Assembly: GCF_018991925.1 (NCBI RefSeq) | Contig: NW_024737068.1 | Location: forward strand, 8,453,837-8,517,836 | Source: Homarus americanus | Taxonomy: Eukaryota > Arthropoda > Malacostraca > Decapoda > Nephropidae | Reading direction: 5' to 3' | DNA: 64,000 nt | Shown here: in pieces, positions 1 to 11,161 of the stretch | Numbering within the stretch: position 1 is the stretch's first letter | Layout: every line of letters begins with the position of its first letter | The notes under the pieces: generated by a model | Told to the model about the DNA's origin: nothing | The model's input: the letters and a program-made list of their open reading frames with translations, nothing else | Databases searched by the model: none | Position numbers and translations under genes: made by a program

Positions 1-720
1 GATGTAATGGAAGGGTGACTAACTAGCTCCAGGTGATATCTCATTAATACGGCACAGGTAACACTTGGGACTACCACCGCCTCCTCACGCCACAGGTAAT
101 GAGGGTGGTGCGGTGTGACGTTGCTCCACCGTAGTCTAATTCACCACACTCAGTGATTGTATGTACGTCGATATATATATACATACATGCAGGTGTATAA
201 TAGTATATATACACATACATACAGAGATACACACATAGGAATATACATATACGCGACATATATATAATACAGGGAAATATATACATGTATAGTGAGATGT
301 ATACAAAGAATGATACATATACACAGTTTATACATCGATATTAATGTATTCATTCGTCTAAACATGGACAATAAGTACATGTATGGTGAGATGTATACAC
401 AAGGAATATAAATATACATATACACAACTCATACATGGATATATATGTATTAAATTTCATATATAAGCTAAAAATTACGAAATTAAAATCACACATAAAG
501 AAGATAAAATAAAATAAAAAACAAAAGAAAAATAAGAAACAGTTGAAAATAAGAGAAAATAAAGTAAAGAAGAGATTATGTTAACTTATGAGTGGAAAAA
601 AGAAAGAAATTTTGAGCGAAAATTAAAAAAAAAAAGCTAAAGGAAAGAAAATTAAGCTAAAACAAGAGTAAATAGAAGCTAAACAGGAGAAAACAAAAGC
701 TTAAAAAGAGAAAGAAAGTG
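1..720. repeat. AT-rich flank with an imperfect ~75-bp duplication
   Basis: About 160-450 is cryptic TATA/CATA simple sequence. Within it, 284-350 and 374-450 share the order ACATGTAT, GTGAGATGTATACA, ATATACACA and ATGTATT, so they look like an old duplication. From 460 to 720 the sequence is A-rich (AAATAAAA, AGAAAG words). I see no gene. Short minus-strand open frames here are Tyr/Ile/Cys-rich by-products of the TATA/CATA composition. Confidence 0.6.
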
Positions 721-837
721 AAAAAGAGAAAACAAGAGACGAAGTTGTCCTTAACCTCAGAAATATTATATATTTGTCTATTTACTTATACTGATGCTCC
801 AGCGAGGCGCCTTGACCAAGATATCACCATCACTTTC

Positions 838-990
838 ACAACCAGGACTCATGTGTCACTATCAAGGGTTTATGTGTCACTATCAAGGGTTCATGTGTCA
901 CTATCAAGGGTTCATGTGTCACTATCAAGGGTTCATGTGTCACTATCAAGGGTTCATGTGTCACTATCAAGGGTTCATGTGGCATTATCA
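838..990. repeat. 21-bp minisatellite, about 6-7 copies
   Basis: The unit reads GGTTCATGTGTCACTATCAAG and is nearly perfect for six copies. Because 21 is a multiple of three, each frame stays open and gives a 7-residue peptide repeat. There is no other sign of coding. Confidence 0.95.
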
Positions 991-1027
991 GATCCATATA
1001 TCACCCTCGTCTACCTCACCATCATCA

Positions 1028-1048
1028 TTAGGTTAGGTTAGGTTAGGG
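1028..1048 (+). repeat. Interstitial (TTAGG)n tract
   Basis: Four tandem TTAGG units, the arthropod telomere motif, between two minisatellites. The tract is far too short to be a telomere. It is the first of about eleven such tracts in the window. Confidence 0.9.
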
Positions 1049-1299
1049 AAAATCTGACACAGCCGCATGCATCTTTGTCACGTCTTCGTGTATAATATTT
1101 CAATCCCTATATGCGTCACTATCTGAGCTGTCAATGTCACTGTCAAGCCGCATGCGTCATTGGGCGACCATGTGTGTCAGTGTGAGGCCGCAGGCACTAT
1201 GGGCTAGCTCCGCACGTCACCAACTATGCCGCATCCATCAGTTTCAAACCACAATGTCAGTGACCACCTGGACTCAAGGTGTAACTTATGTCAATATAT

Positions 1300-2190
1300 C
1301 ATTGTGTTGTTTTCAGGCAGCATGCGTCATTTTGTATTGTTTATTAGGCCGCATGCGTCACTTTGTGTTGTTTATTAGGCCGCATGCGTCATTTTGTGTT
1401 GTTTTTCTGAGTCCGCATGTATCAATTTGTGTCGTTTATCAGGCCGCATGCGTCAATTTGTGTTGTTTATGAGGCCGCATGTGTCAATTTGTGTTGTTTT
1501 TCTGAGTCCGCATGTATCAATTTGTGTTGTTTATCAGGCCGCATGTATCAATTTGTGTTGTTTATCAGGCCGCATGCGTCAATTTGTGTTTTTTATTAGG
1601 CCGCATGTATCAATTTGTGTTGTTTTTCTGAGTCCGCATGTATCAATTTGTGTTGTTTATCAGGCCGCATGTGTCAATTTGTGTTGTTTTTCTGAGTCCG
1701 CATGTATCAATTTGTGTTGTTTATCAGGCCGCATGTATCAATTTGTGTTGTTTATCAGGCCGCATGCGTCAATTTGTGTTTTTTATTAGGCCGCATGTAT
1801 CAATTTGTGTTGTTTTTTCTGAGTCTGCACGTGTCAATTTGTGTTAGTTTATCAGGCCGCATGTATCAATTTGTGTTGCCATCAGGGGCCGTCAATTTGT
1901 GTTTTTATTAGGTCCGTATGTATCAATTTGTGTTGTTTATCAGGCCGCATGCGTCAATTTGTGTTGTTTATGAGGCCGCATGTGTCAATTTGTGTTGTTT
2001 TTCTGAGTCCGCATGCGTCAATTTGTGTTGTTTATCAGGCCGCATGTGTCAATTTGTGTTGTTTATCAGGCCGCATGCGTGAAATTGTGTTGTTTTCCTG
2101 AGTCCGCATGTATCAATTTGTGTTGTTCTCAAGTCAAGTGCGTCAATTTGTTTGTATTTGTTTGTGTTGGTTTCAAGCCGCATGCGTCAT
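1300..2190. repeat. 31-bp minisatellite with 190-bp higher-order repeat
   Basis: About 27 copies of a 31-32 bp unit built around GGCCGCATGYRTCAATTTGTG followed by TTGTTTAT. Two linker classes exist (TTATCAGGCC and TTTCTGAGTCC). A six-unit block starting at TCTGAGTCCG 1501 recurs at 1691 in the same variant order, giving a 190-bp higher-order period. A second variant block (about 1406-1515) recurs at about 1911-2015. The unit has no plus-strand stop, so all three plus frames stay open; these frames are not evidence of genes. Degenerate units reach back to about 1140. Confidence 0.95.
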
Positions 2191-3200
2191 GATTAGATAA
2201 CGGCTCTCGCCCTCAGCCAGATGTGTCACTGACAGTTAACATCTGTCACTGTCAAATCACATGACTAATTGTGACGCAGTATAAAACTATCATGATATAC
2301 TGATAGCCACTGTCAGTATATGTCTCTCTGTCAGGTAAACACAGGTGTAATATCAGTGTACTACAGTGTACTACGTCTCACTGTGCCCCCCCCCACCTCT
2401 CACCTCTCCCCCCCTCACCAATCAGGGGGAGGCTTAGTGGCTGAGAGAGAAGAGAGACAATAATATAGGTTACTTATGAAGGAAGAGAAAAGATATAATA
2501 TTACAGTATATATTTACATAATTACATGAATATCTAATTACTTATCAAGAAAATATCGCAAAAAAACAACAACAAAAACAATAAGATAATTGTAATAAAA
2601 CTGGAAATAATCAAAGAAAATATAAATAAACCTGGATATCGTCAACAAATTATGGCCAAATTCGGTCCAATAACAACATGATGGAAGGTGAATTTAAAGG
2701 CTGAATCAGTGTTAGGTTTCAGGACAGTTTTAGTTAAGCCTTGTTCTTAAGTCTTACTCCTTGTTATCAGTTTACGTCAGTGTTAAGATAAGCAATCAGG
2801 TATATTTTTTTTTTTGGGTGGGTGGGGGGGGAATACCTGGTGAGTGTATTAATTAGTACCCCAGGTAATCTGTTTGAAATAGAAGTGTGTTGATGTAAGT
2901 GTTTTTGTGACTGAGAAGATTTATGTAGAGGAAGAGGAGAGGACAAGGTATAACAGAAATCAAATTTAGACAGACAGACAGACACAGAGAGAAGAGGGAG
3001 GGAAAGAAGAGTATAAATCCAGAAATGAGAGAGAGAGAGAGAGATGAAGAGAAAAAACGGAGAAGTGAGTAGGGTAGATAGACAGACGAATAAATATACA
3101 CACATAGATAATAGCAAGCCAAGAATAAAATAAGAAATGAAAAACTGGTTATACCTGAGTTACAGTACAGACAGACAGACAATAACTCATATCTCTACAA
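2191..3200. other. Non-repetitive AT-rich DNA, no gene seen
   Basis: Mostly unique sequence with a C-rich tract near 2383-2412, A-rich DNA from 2540 to 2640, and GA/CAGA simple sequence from about 2960 to 3070. No coding exon or RNA gene is recognised. The Ser/Leu-rich minus frames arise from the purine-rich tracts. Confidence 0.6.
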
Positions 3201-3204
3201 CACA

Positions 3205-3815
3205 GGAGGGAAGGTGAGAGAAGGTGAGGGAAGGTGAGGGAAGGTGAGAGGTGAGGGAAGGTGAGGGAAGGTGAGGGAAGGTGAGGGAAGGTGCGGTGAG
3301 AGAAGGTGAGGGAAGGTAGAGAGAAGGTAGGGAAGGTGAGGGGAAGGTGAGAGAAGGTGAGAGAAGGTGAGGAAGGTGAGGGAAGGTGAGGGAAGGTGAG
3401 AGAAGGTGAGGGAAGGTGAGGGAAGGCAGGAAGGTGAGAGAAGGTGGAGGGAAGGTGAGAGAAGGTGAGGGAAGGAGGGGTTGGGTGAGGGAAGGTGAGA
3501 GAAGGTGGAGGGAAGGTGAGGGAAGGTGAGAGAAGGTGAGGGAAGGTGTGAGGGAAGCAAAGGGAAGGCAGAGGGAAGGGAGAGGAAGGTAGAGGGAAGG
3601 TGAGGGAAGGTGAGAGAAGGTGAGAGAAGGTGAGGGGTTGGGTGAGGGAAGGTGAGGGGAAGGGAGGAAGGGAGAGGTGAGAGAAGGTGAGGGAAGGTGA
3701 GGGAAGGTGAGAGAAGGTGAGGGAAGGTGAGGGAAGGTGAGAGAAGGTGAGAGAAGGTGAGGGAAGGTGAGAGAAAGTGAGGGAAGGTGAGAGAAAGTGA
3801 GAGAAATAGAGTGAA
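3205..3815. repeat. 10-bp purine minisatellite AAGGTGAGGG
   Basis: Roughly 55-60 tandem units of AAGGTGAGGG/AAGGTGAGAG, almost purely purine on the plus strand. Each unit contains AAG|GTGAG, a near-consensus 5' splice donor in plus orientation, antisense to Dll. The 223-residue Ser/Pro/Leu/His minus frame over this block is an artefact of the repeat. Confidence 0.95.
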
Positions 3816-3859
3816 TACCAATCTAATAGATAGTAGGAGAAACACTATCATTGTCACTA

Positions 3860-4095
3860 TCACCACCGTCCCTTCTCCACCACCATCATCACCATCCCTT
3901 CTCCACCACCATCATCACCATCCCTTCTCCATAGCTACCCTCAATCACCCCACCTCCATCACTACCATCTCTACCCCTCGTCCCCCATCACTATCCCCAT
4001 CACTATCACCATCCTTCCTCCATCACTACCATCACCACTCCACCTCCATCACTATCACCACTCTATCACTACCATCACCATCCTCCCCCCACAAA
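3860..4095. repeat. Degenerate CCATCACCATC / CCACC repeat
   Basis: Pyrimidine-rich plus strand with a 27-bp tandem piece (TCTCCACCACCATCATCACCATCCCT, three times near 3875-3925) decaying into CCATCACTA words. Low complexity; not coding. Confidence 0.8.
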
Positions 4096-5511
4096 ATAGT
4101 ACACACCAAGGCCTCCTGAACAATTCTTCGACTCACGTTAATAGAAGAACCTTTCGCCCCCCCCTGAAACTCCCCACAATAAATGCATCTGTATCTGTGG
4201 CAAAACTTGGATCATGTAACTCAGTCTCCATTCCCTCAACTGTAGTTCCTTTGGGGAGTAGACGAGAGATAATGAATCCAGGGAGACATAATCCATAAAC
4301 TCAGACCACCAAGAGATCTACCGAACACCCGGATGAGATCATGATGTTGGCCTAGAATAAAGAGAGACTGGAAGATGCTGATTATTATTATGCTTCTACC
4401 CTAGTAATTATCTAATCTTCCCTACAGTACAATCAGAGAGGTGAAGAGACAGTGGGTGAGAGGAGACTACGAGGAATATGGACCTTAATCATGGGTTTCA
4501 TCTCATTACAGTAAGGTCAGGTTTCCAGGGTAGCAATGACCAGCAGTTCTTGAGTGACCTGGCCGCTCTAGCCCTTTAGTGTTCCAGCAGCTTAGAGTAA
4601 TGAGTCAGACGTATAGTGAGTCTTTAGCATATACTTGACTCACGACTTTCACCCAACAAGCTTCAAGAATCCCATTGTTTTGTAAATTTTGGTTTGTAAA
4701 AAAAAAAAAATGGATAATGAATATAATTTTTATGCGAGGTCAGGAAATTAGTCAAAATATTCAATAATTATTCCTATCCTCTATCCTGAGGTTATGGCTT
4801 TACTGAACCTAACTCACCAAATATAAAGCATAAATAAAACAGTATAGTTTTCCATCATTTTAATTGTCAACATTACATCACTTCTCACTAAGGAGACACC
4901 AAATGGTTGGACATTATGGGATAGTAATATTTACAGTGGAATAACAGGTTCTTTACTACCATTTAAAACTTGATAGTTATGTGATGAGAATTGTTGTCCT
5001 GAGAGAGATTACCATAAAAAATAATATTTTCTATAATATAAAAAAACTGTATTGCATAATTAAACACAAGTACAATATCATACAATAACTTAAGCTCAAC
5101 ACTACATATTAGGCTTATTAATATTTAAAAAAAAAAATCCTCACATAGTATTTTATCCAATATATAATCTATTTTCTCTATCATATTTTTTTATTTCCTA
5201 ATTCACAACTAACTATAAATTTCCCCCAAATAATTTAGAATAAAAATACTAAATTTCACAAAAGAAGACATACCAATTAAAAACATATAAATTAAAATCT
5301 CACATAATAATTAATCCACTTTCTACCTTAATAATAAACCTTTGTAAAAAAAAATGCCTTTCTAATCTAATTGAATAATAAGCCATTGTAAAAAAATGTA
5401 AATTGTAAATCTAACCTGGACATCAACACTCATCAACAGTACACATACGGATAAAAAACAATGTAAAAAAAATAACCTTCATACAGCGTAACAGCTTCAT
5501 TACCTGAAGAT
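4096..5511. other. Unique AT-rich DNA, nothing recognised
   Basis: Mixed sequence from 4100 to 4680, then strongly AT-rich DNA to 5500. No open frame of useful length, tRNA, splice-flanked exon or repeat was found. Confidence 0.6.
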
Positions 5512-6450
5512 AATGAACACTCCAGACCAACTGTGTACATCAGCTTGAACATCCAGTCCATGGTGAACACTCCAGACCAACTGTGTACATCAGTTTGAAC
5601 ATCCAGTCCATGGTGAACACGCCAGACCAACTGTGTACATCAGTTTGAACATCCAGTCCATGGTGAACACTCCAGACCAACTGTGTACATCAGTTTGAAC
5701 ATCCAGTCCATGGTGAACACTCCAGACCAACTGTGTACATCAGCTTGAACATCCAGTCCATGGTGAACACGCCAGACCAACTGTGTACATCAGTTTGAAC
5801 ATCCAGTCCATGGTGAACACTCCAGACCAACTGTGTACATCAGCTTGAACATCCAGTCCATGGTGAACACTCCAGACCAACTGTGTACATCAGCTTGAAC
5901 ATCCAGTCCATGGTGAACACGCCAGACCAACTGTGTACATCAGCTTGAACATCCAGTCCATGGTGAACACTCCAGACCAACTGTGTACATCAGCTTGAAC
6001 ATCCAGTCCATGGTGAACACTCCAGACCAACTGTGTAAATCAGCTTGAACATCCAGTCCATGATGAATACTCCAGACTGACTATGTACATCAGCTTGAAC
6101 ACTCCAGACCAACTGTGTACATCAGCTTGAACATCCAGTCCATAATGAACATTCCAGACCAACTGTGTACATCAGTTTGAACACTTCAGACCAACTGTGT
6201 ACATCAGCTTGAACACCCAGTCCATGGTAAACACTCCAGACTGACTGTGTTCATCAGCTTGAACACAAAGTCCATGGTGAACACTCCAGACTGACTATGT
6301 TCATCAGCTTGAACACCCAGTCCATGATTGAACACTCCAGACTGACTGTACATCAACAACTGCACCACGATGAACACTTTAAGACTAACCGTGTACATCA
6401 CCATGAACACGCCAGACTGACTGTGTACATTACCATCATCTGCACCAAAA
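5512..6450. repeat. 50-bp minisatellite, about 11 near-perfect copies plus degenerate tail
   Basis: The unit runs from CACTCCAGACCAACTGTG through TACATCAGYTTGAACATCCA to GTCCATGGTGAA. Copies are nearly identical from 5514 to about 6060, with a C/T polymorphism in CAGC/TTTG and an A-C-T/A-C-G variant at CACTCC/CACGCC. After 6060 the units shorten and diverge, with deletions of the CATCCAGTCC part, which suggests the left side was homogenised more recently. Confidence 0.95.
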
Positions 6451-7054
6451 TGAACAACAGAACACAGTATCATCATCATCTTCTCTTGAACATTTATGAA
6501 CGGCTCTTACTAACACTACAGTATTCCTCAGCGTTTGGTAGCGTCAGTGAACAAGTTTTTGAGGCTACATGAAATTATTCCTAAATTTCCATCTTGTTGA
6601 GGAAGACACAACAAAGACCCGGAGATTAAAAAAAATAAAAATAAAATAAGAAAATACAAGAAGAAAAAAAAAACTTCCAAAAACACATATAATTCTGTTG
6701 TTTTTAATAAATTACAAAACAAAGGTTGGATATAGTTTAGTTATAAATTTATTATCTCTGGTTATTCCAAGTAATAAAATACATTATCAAATGAGTTAAA
6801 TTAGTTTGTTTATTTTTCGAAAGTTTGAAAAGATCTTGAAGGATTATTTTTTTTTTTTGATCGACAGAGACACAATATAAACACGTCATATACACCGAGT
6901 TAATTTTATCGTTGGAGTTACTGTACCTATTTAACGATACCTGATACCAAATCATGATGAATCCTTACCAGTGAAACAGACACAACGTAATAGGTCAACT
7001 GAAGTCACATTCCTCTTAAGATCTACCCAGGAGTGTAAACATTGACCTCATTAT

Positions 7055-7092
<38 letters not shown>

Positions 7093-7410
7093 ACACAAAA
7101 CACATTATAAATCTTCAGTAAGTCTTATTATTATTAGACTTTCACCCTTCATAACATATTATTAGACTTCACTCTTATAACTCTCTCTATGACTCTACTG
7201 TAAGAAGCATGATATGTTGGGAACTGTTCTGAGATATTATATAACACAGGTTTATAACACTCTCAGGAGCGCGTTCAGAATCTATGGTAAAAGGTGATTG
7301 TATGAACAGGTAAGGTAAAGGTAAGGTATTTTGTATCTTTCACTAACTCACTCACTCACTCACTCACTCTCTCTCTCTCTGGTTCATCACAGACCAGAAG
7401 AGTAAAATGT
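6451..7410. other. AT-rich DNA with (CA)n and short satellites
   Basis: Unique AT-rich DNA with a (CA)n tract at about 7050-7095, a duplicated ATTAGACTTCACYCTT word at about 7135-7170, and CACTCACT then CTCTCT at 7345-7380. No gene is recognised. Confidence 0.6.
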
Positions 7411-8028
7411 GTGGTTTACAGTCTCTTATTTATTGTAAAGGTTCATATTTATCATTTATTGTACATTTTTGTTCTGTATCCATCTTTATTTATTATTTAT
7501 TTATCACGTGTTGGTTTGTTTATTATTTATTATTTATTTATTGAGGTTGGTTTATATTTATTCCACGTTGCGTTTATTTCTCCATTCAACGTTGCTGCGT
7601 GTAACACCAACCAGTACCAAACGCTACGAATATGGATCCTATAAAGCAGCAAGCATAGGGGAGAAGAACATAAAGGAGGCGGGGAGGGGGGGAATGAAGA
7701 GGAACAAGAAGAGGAGGAGGAAGAGGGGAAAGAAGTGAGGGGGGAGGAAGGAGAGGGGGGGGGGTGGTCTTCCCAATTCACCAAGAACGATCGTCAACCA
7801 GAACTAAGATCTTCGGACAATTAGTTATATATGTACAGGTATTTTTTTAATTGATTTTGACTGAGTATCGAGGATTTGGTACTGGTGTCACGGCCAGCCA
7901 GGGAAAGTTTACAGCAATGGTTCGCAAAGGTTCCGAGTGACGTGTTTGTATGAGTATTTAGAATCTGTCTTTGGGAAGGAAAAATATATATATAATATCG
8001 TTGAATTTTACATGTGAGAACGGCAGGT
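7411..8028. other. Downstream flank of Dll
   Basis: 7411-7570 is TTTATT-rich, which gives many AATAAA on the minus strand, so later poly(A) sites are possible. 7676-7765 is a purine-rich tract (GAGGAGG, GGGG). The rest is unique. No gene is seen. Confidence 0.5.
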
Positions 8029-8034
8029 TTTATT
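8029..8034 (-). terminator. Candidate Dll polyadenylation signal AATAAA
   Basis: TTTATT on the plus strand is AATAAA in Dll sense, and it is the first such hexamer I find after the stop at 9129. Cleavage about 10-25 nt further (roughly 8005-8020) would give a 3' UTR near 1.1 kb. Further AATAAA words below 7570 could extend it. RNA 3'-end data would decide. Confidence 0.4.
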
Positions 8035-8746
8035 TTGTCGAAGGAAGATCCCGTTAGCTCTGGTTTTCACGTGCTTTAGGGGGGCTGTGTCATACCCGGG
8101 GCTGGTAAGGGTCTATTATAGTCCTAACAGCGGCCAAATTTGTCACTTATTTAGAGAGAAAAAAATGGAGGGGAGGGAGACATAGTTGGGACGTCTGATT
8201 CCACAATTACGTTCCTCCCCGCCAAGAGATGCGTCTTCATTCATATCTATGTGGAGAAGGTGGACCCCTCCAGAGGCGTTAAAGCTCGACACTCTCGTAC
8301 TGAACATAGTTTGTATACATAACTTGTCAGTTTCTTTTCTTCCATCGACGCTCACTTGGAACACGATAGAATCTATACTAAATGAAAAAACAAAATCTCT
8401 TCTTTTGTACGCGTCACCACAAAATGATATGCACATGCACACTTCACTAGTACAATGTACACCGAAACACAGGTAGCTCCTCGGCCGTTCTCGACCATAT
8501 GCCCCTTTAGAAGGGAACTTCACCACATGATTGTCAATGTATCACACAATTTTCTCTGTCTGCCACCCCGTAATCCAACGTACCCTCGTTCACAGTTCAC
8601 ATCAAATTAACAGATTGTCTGTCACTGTTATCTGATTCAAAAGAACTTGTTTATCGTCACCGAGAGTTTTACAACACTCCTCGTCCATTGCAGATCCCTT
8701 CTCAAGAGGAGAGGGGAAGGGAGAGGGGAGGTAGGGGAGAGGGGGA

Positions 8747-8769
8747 ACAACACCAGGAACTGGTGTTGT
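8747..8769 (-). other. Perfect 10-bp hairpin in Dll 3' UTR
   Basis: The plus strand reads ACAACACCAG, then GAA, then CTGGTGTTGT. In Dll mRNA sense the arms are ACAACACCAG and CTGGTGTTGT with loop TTC. All ten pairs are canonical. It sits directly upstream (in mRNA sense) of a C/U-rich tract, which could make it a structured regulatory element. Function is unknown. Confidence 0.6.
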
Positions 8770-9128
8770 GGAGATCATGGTGGGCACTCGGGAATGTGTA
8801 CAGTACAGTCATAGTTCAGGGGTCGGAAGTGACTTACGTACGATAGAACGGAATCTTTGGTAATGGTGACTGGTGAGACTCACGCAGACGTCACCTTCGG
8901 CGAGACGATCACACGCTAACTTGTCGCTTATTTCACGAAAATCTCACGAATATCTCACGCTCGCGGCCACATAGACCGAGTCACCGTCCTATTCACCACC
9001 TTGGAGAGTCTCCCTGTAGCGCCCCGCGATGGGATCTGGCCGTGCGTGAGGAAACACTGGCAGGTGGGCGGCTGGGGACAATTCCAGAGTGACGGGCGAC
9101 AGTGTAGCAGGTGGGTATATGGGCGAGC

Positions 9129-9701
9129 TTAAGTAAGAAGGTTGTGCTGGTTCTCTGCAGCGTACCAGGAGTACATGTAGGGCACGGAGACGGGTGGCTT
9201 CATGTCCCCCCAGTGGTGGGCGGCTGGGCCGGGGGAGGAGGCTGAAGGTGGCAGGGACGAGAGGAGGGGTGGCGGGAGGTGCTCGCCCACGGACGCCGCC
9301 GACTGGGACGAAGGAGTGTGGCTAGACGACTGCTGCTGTTGCGACGACTGCTGTTGAGACTGTTGCTGGGACTGTGGGCCCTGTGCCTGCTGGGACTGTG
9401 AGGGCCCCGAAGGTGAGGGCCCCTGGGAGGAGGGGCCGTGAGGGGTGCTGGCGGTAGCCATGCTAGTGTAAGGATGAGAGGAGGGTGGGCTCTGGGCGGT
9501 GGGCGGCGTTGGGGAGATGCTTTGAGGCGTCGACGAGGGCAGGGGCTGGCCCAGGGGGGAGGATCCCTCCAGCGGGGAGCCTGCCAGGGGGGAGCCCGGG
9601 GTGATGGGAGCTCCCATGGGCGTGCTGGGTCCGCTGCCACTCTGGGCCGCCTTCATCAGCTTCTTGTATTTACTCCGTCGGTTTTGAAACCAGATTTTGA
9701 T
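9129..9701 (-). CDS. Dll: Distal-less homeobox protein, last exon (homeodomain helix 3 and C-terminal tail)
   Basis: This exon encodes 190 residues plus a TAA stop at 9129-9131. It opens with IKIWFQNRRSKYKK, the recognition helix of an Antennapedia-superclass homeodomain with Gln50 and Asn51, followed by LMKAAQ as in Dll proteins. The acceptor is TTGTCTTCCCGCAG before ATC, phase 0, matching the CAG end of the exon at 37863. After the homeodomain the tail is rich in Ser, Pro, Gly and Gln. Exon residues 98-125 are a Gln/Ser block with runs such as SQQQSQQQSSQQQQ, and the end has WGDMKPPVSVPYMYSWY and NQHNLLT, which resembles the conserved arthropod Dll C terminus from memory. Dll is a nuclear sequence-specific transcription factor that specifies distal appendages. 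Residue 45 is Ile where most Dll/Dlx have Val. The same DNA has long plus and minus shadow frames because it is GC-rich. Confidence 0.95.
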   Translation of the reverse strand: MKIWFQNRRSKYKKLMKAAQSGSGPSTPMGAPITPGSPLAGSPLEGSSPLGQPLPSSTPQSISPTPPTAQSPPSSHPYTSMATASTPHGPSSQGPSPSGPSQSQQAQGPQSQQQSQQQSSQQQQSSSHTPSSQSAASVGEHLPPPLLSSLPPSASSPGPAAHHWGDMKPPVSVPYMYSWYAAENQHNLLT

Positions 9702-9774
9702 CTGCGGGAAGACAAGAGAAAACACAGTGAATAAACAATGGTGGAGAACTATGGTCGACGAGACTTACATACAT

Positions 9775-9850
9775 TATCAGTAATTACAGTGTGTGTGGTG
9801 TGCGGGTGTGGGTGTGGGCGTGGGCGGGCGTGGGCGGGGCGGCGGCCACA
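9775..9850. repeat. Degenerate (GT)n/GGGCGTGG tract
   Basis: GTGTGTGTGGTGTGCGGGTGTGGGTGTGGGCGTGGGC: GT/GGGC simple sequence just inside the intron next to the last Dll exon. It is G-rich on the plus strand. Confidence 0.8.
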
Positions 9851-9974
9851 CATCAGCAGAGGCCGCACGCCCACTGTCAGGCCGGGTAGTGGGCCCCACA
9901 CGTCACGCCCATCAGATAACACGGCAGAGACGCCCGCTCACCTCAGATGTATGAGCGGTAATTACATGGTTATT

Positions 9975-10290
9975 CCTGGCCACCCGACCAAGGCAGCCCT
10001 CCACGGCCCTTACTGCCGCCCACCCGCCCGTTCTGCCGCCCACCCGACCAAGGCAGCCCGCCACGACCCTTACTGCCGACCACCCGCCCTTGCTACTGCC
10101 CACCCGACCAAGGCAGCCCTCCACACTACCTGCCGCCCACCCGCCCGTTCTGCCGCCCACCCCGCAACCCTCCGGCCCTTTTGGTCTGGACCAAGGCACC
10201 CGACTGCCGCCAAGGCAGTCCGCCACGGCCCGCTGCCGCCCACCGCCCGTGCTGTCGCCCACCCAACCAGGCAACCCGTCACGTTGTTGC
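9975..10290. repeat. GC-rich ~55-60 bp degenerate minisatellite
   Basis: Repeats of CACCCGACCAAGGCAGCC, then CYCCACGGCCC, TACTGCCGCCCACCCGCC and CGTTCTGCCGCC, about five copies with drift. The open plus and minus frames here, rich in Ala/Pro/His or Gly/Trp, come from this repeat. Confidence 0.85.
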
Positions 10291-10660
10291 CGTTAACTCC
10301 ACTACCCCCACCCCCACACACCTCCCCACATATACACAAAGCTAGTTGACTCAATTAAAAGAAGACAAAGAAAGGTAAAACTAATTAAATTCCAGCACTC
10401 AGCCAACATTGTCTGTACACAAGAAAAACATATTCCAGGGCAACTATCACTACCACCGCTCCCTCATCACGTGACGAACCCTGCTCTAACTACCTAATTG
10501 CCCCACTTCATAACTCCACCCCTTTAACAAGCTCTCTAATTAGGTATTACCAGAATGCAAAATTGTATGAACGTCCGCCCTACCTGTCGAGCTTAATACT
10601 ATAAATTTATTTAATATGCTCATGGAACTGGGCTTATATATTTTGGTGGGTGAACAAAAC
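10291..10660. other. Unique intronic DNA
   Basis: Non-repetitive sequence between two repeat blocks. I recognise no exon, RNA gene or strong motif. Confidence 0.6.
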
Positions 10661-11061
10661 TGGTGGCGGTGGTGGTGGTGGTGGTGGTGGTGGTGGTGGT
10701 GGTGGTAGTGTAGTGGTGGTGATGGTGGTGGTGGTGGTGGTGGTGTGGTGGTGGTGGTGGTGGTGGTGGTGGTGGTGGTGGTGGTGGTGGTGGTGGTGGT
10801 GGTGGGTGGGTGGTGGTGGTGGTGGTGGTGGTGGTGGTGGTGGTGGTGATGGTGATGGTGATGGTGGTGGTGGTGGTGGTGGTGGTGTGGTGGTGGTGGT
10901 GGTGATGGTGGTGGTGGTGGTGATGGTGGTGGTGGTGGTGGTGGTGGTGGTGGTGGTGGTGGTGGCGTGTGGTGGTGGTGGTGGTGGTGGTGGTGGTGGT
11001 GGTGGTGGTGGTGGTGGTAGTGGTAGTGGTAGTGGTGGCGGTAATGGTGGTGGTAGTTATT
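10661..11061. repeat. (GGT)n trinucleotide tract, ~400 bp
   Basis: Nearly pure GGT on the plus strand, (ACC)n in Dll sense, with a few GAT, GTA and GTGGT phase slips. The poly-Gly, poly-Val, poly-Trp and poly-His frames are artefacts. Closely spaced GG runs could form two-tier G-quadruplexes on the plus strand. It lies about 1 kb inside the intron from the last exon. Confidence 0.97.
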
Positions 11062-11130
11062 ACGATAATGTCGGTGTTCTCGACGTAAACAAAAGAAAAA
11101 AATCAACTAATTTTCCTCATATCAGTACCA

Positions 11131-11161
11131 CTAACCTAACCTAACCTAACCTAACCTAACC
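11131..11161 (-). repeat. Interstitial (CCTAA)n tract
   Basis: Six CTAAC units, (TTAGG)n on the minus strand, followed by degenerate GAACCTAACATGACCTG. It directly follows the (GGT)n block. Confidence 0.9.

Larger units (their letters stand above)
8010..9128 (-). other. Dll: Putative Dll 3' UTR
   Basis: Non-repetitive sequence follows directly from the Dll stop codon to the first AATAAA on the minus strand. It is much higher in complexity than the flanks and contains no strong splice acceptor that would suggest a further exon. It includes a polypyrimidine tract in mRNA sense (8701-8746) next to a perfect hairpin at 8747-8769. A 127-residue minus frame (8143-8526) and a 96-residue plus frame (8186-8476) overlap here; neither resembles a known protein and I treat both as chance. 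Confidence 0.5.

Noticed and set aside
3195..3866. 223-residue minus-strand open frame
   Set aside because: Pure translation of the 10-bp AAGGTGAGGG minisatellite.
8143..8526. 127-residue minus frame and overlapping 96-residue plus frame
   Set aside because: They lie in the inferred Dll 3' UTR, no family is recognised and no splice evidence supports a separate gene.
10540..11144. Poly-His/poly-Pro/poly-Gly/poly-Val frames of 164-188 residues
   Set aside because: Frames of a (GGT)n tract; the homopolymer identity changes at each phase slip.
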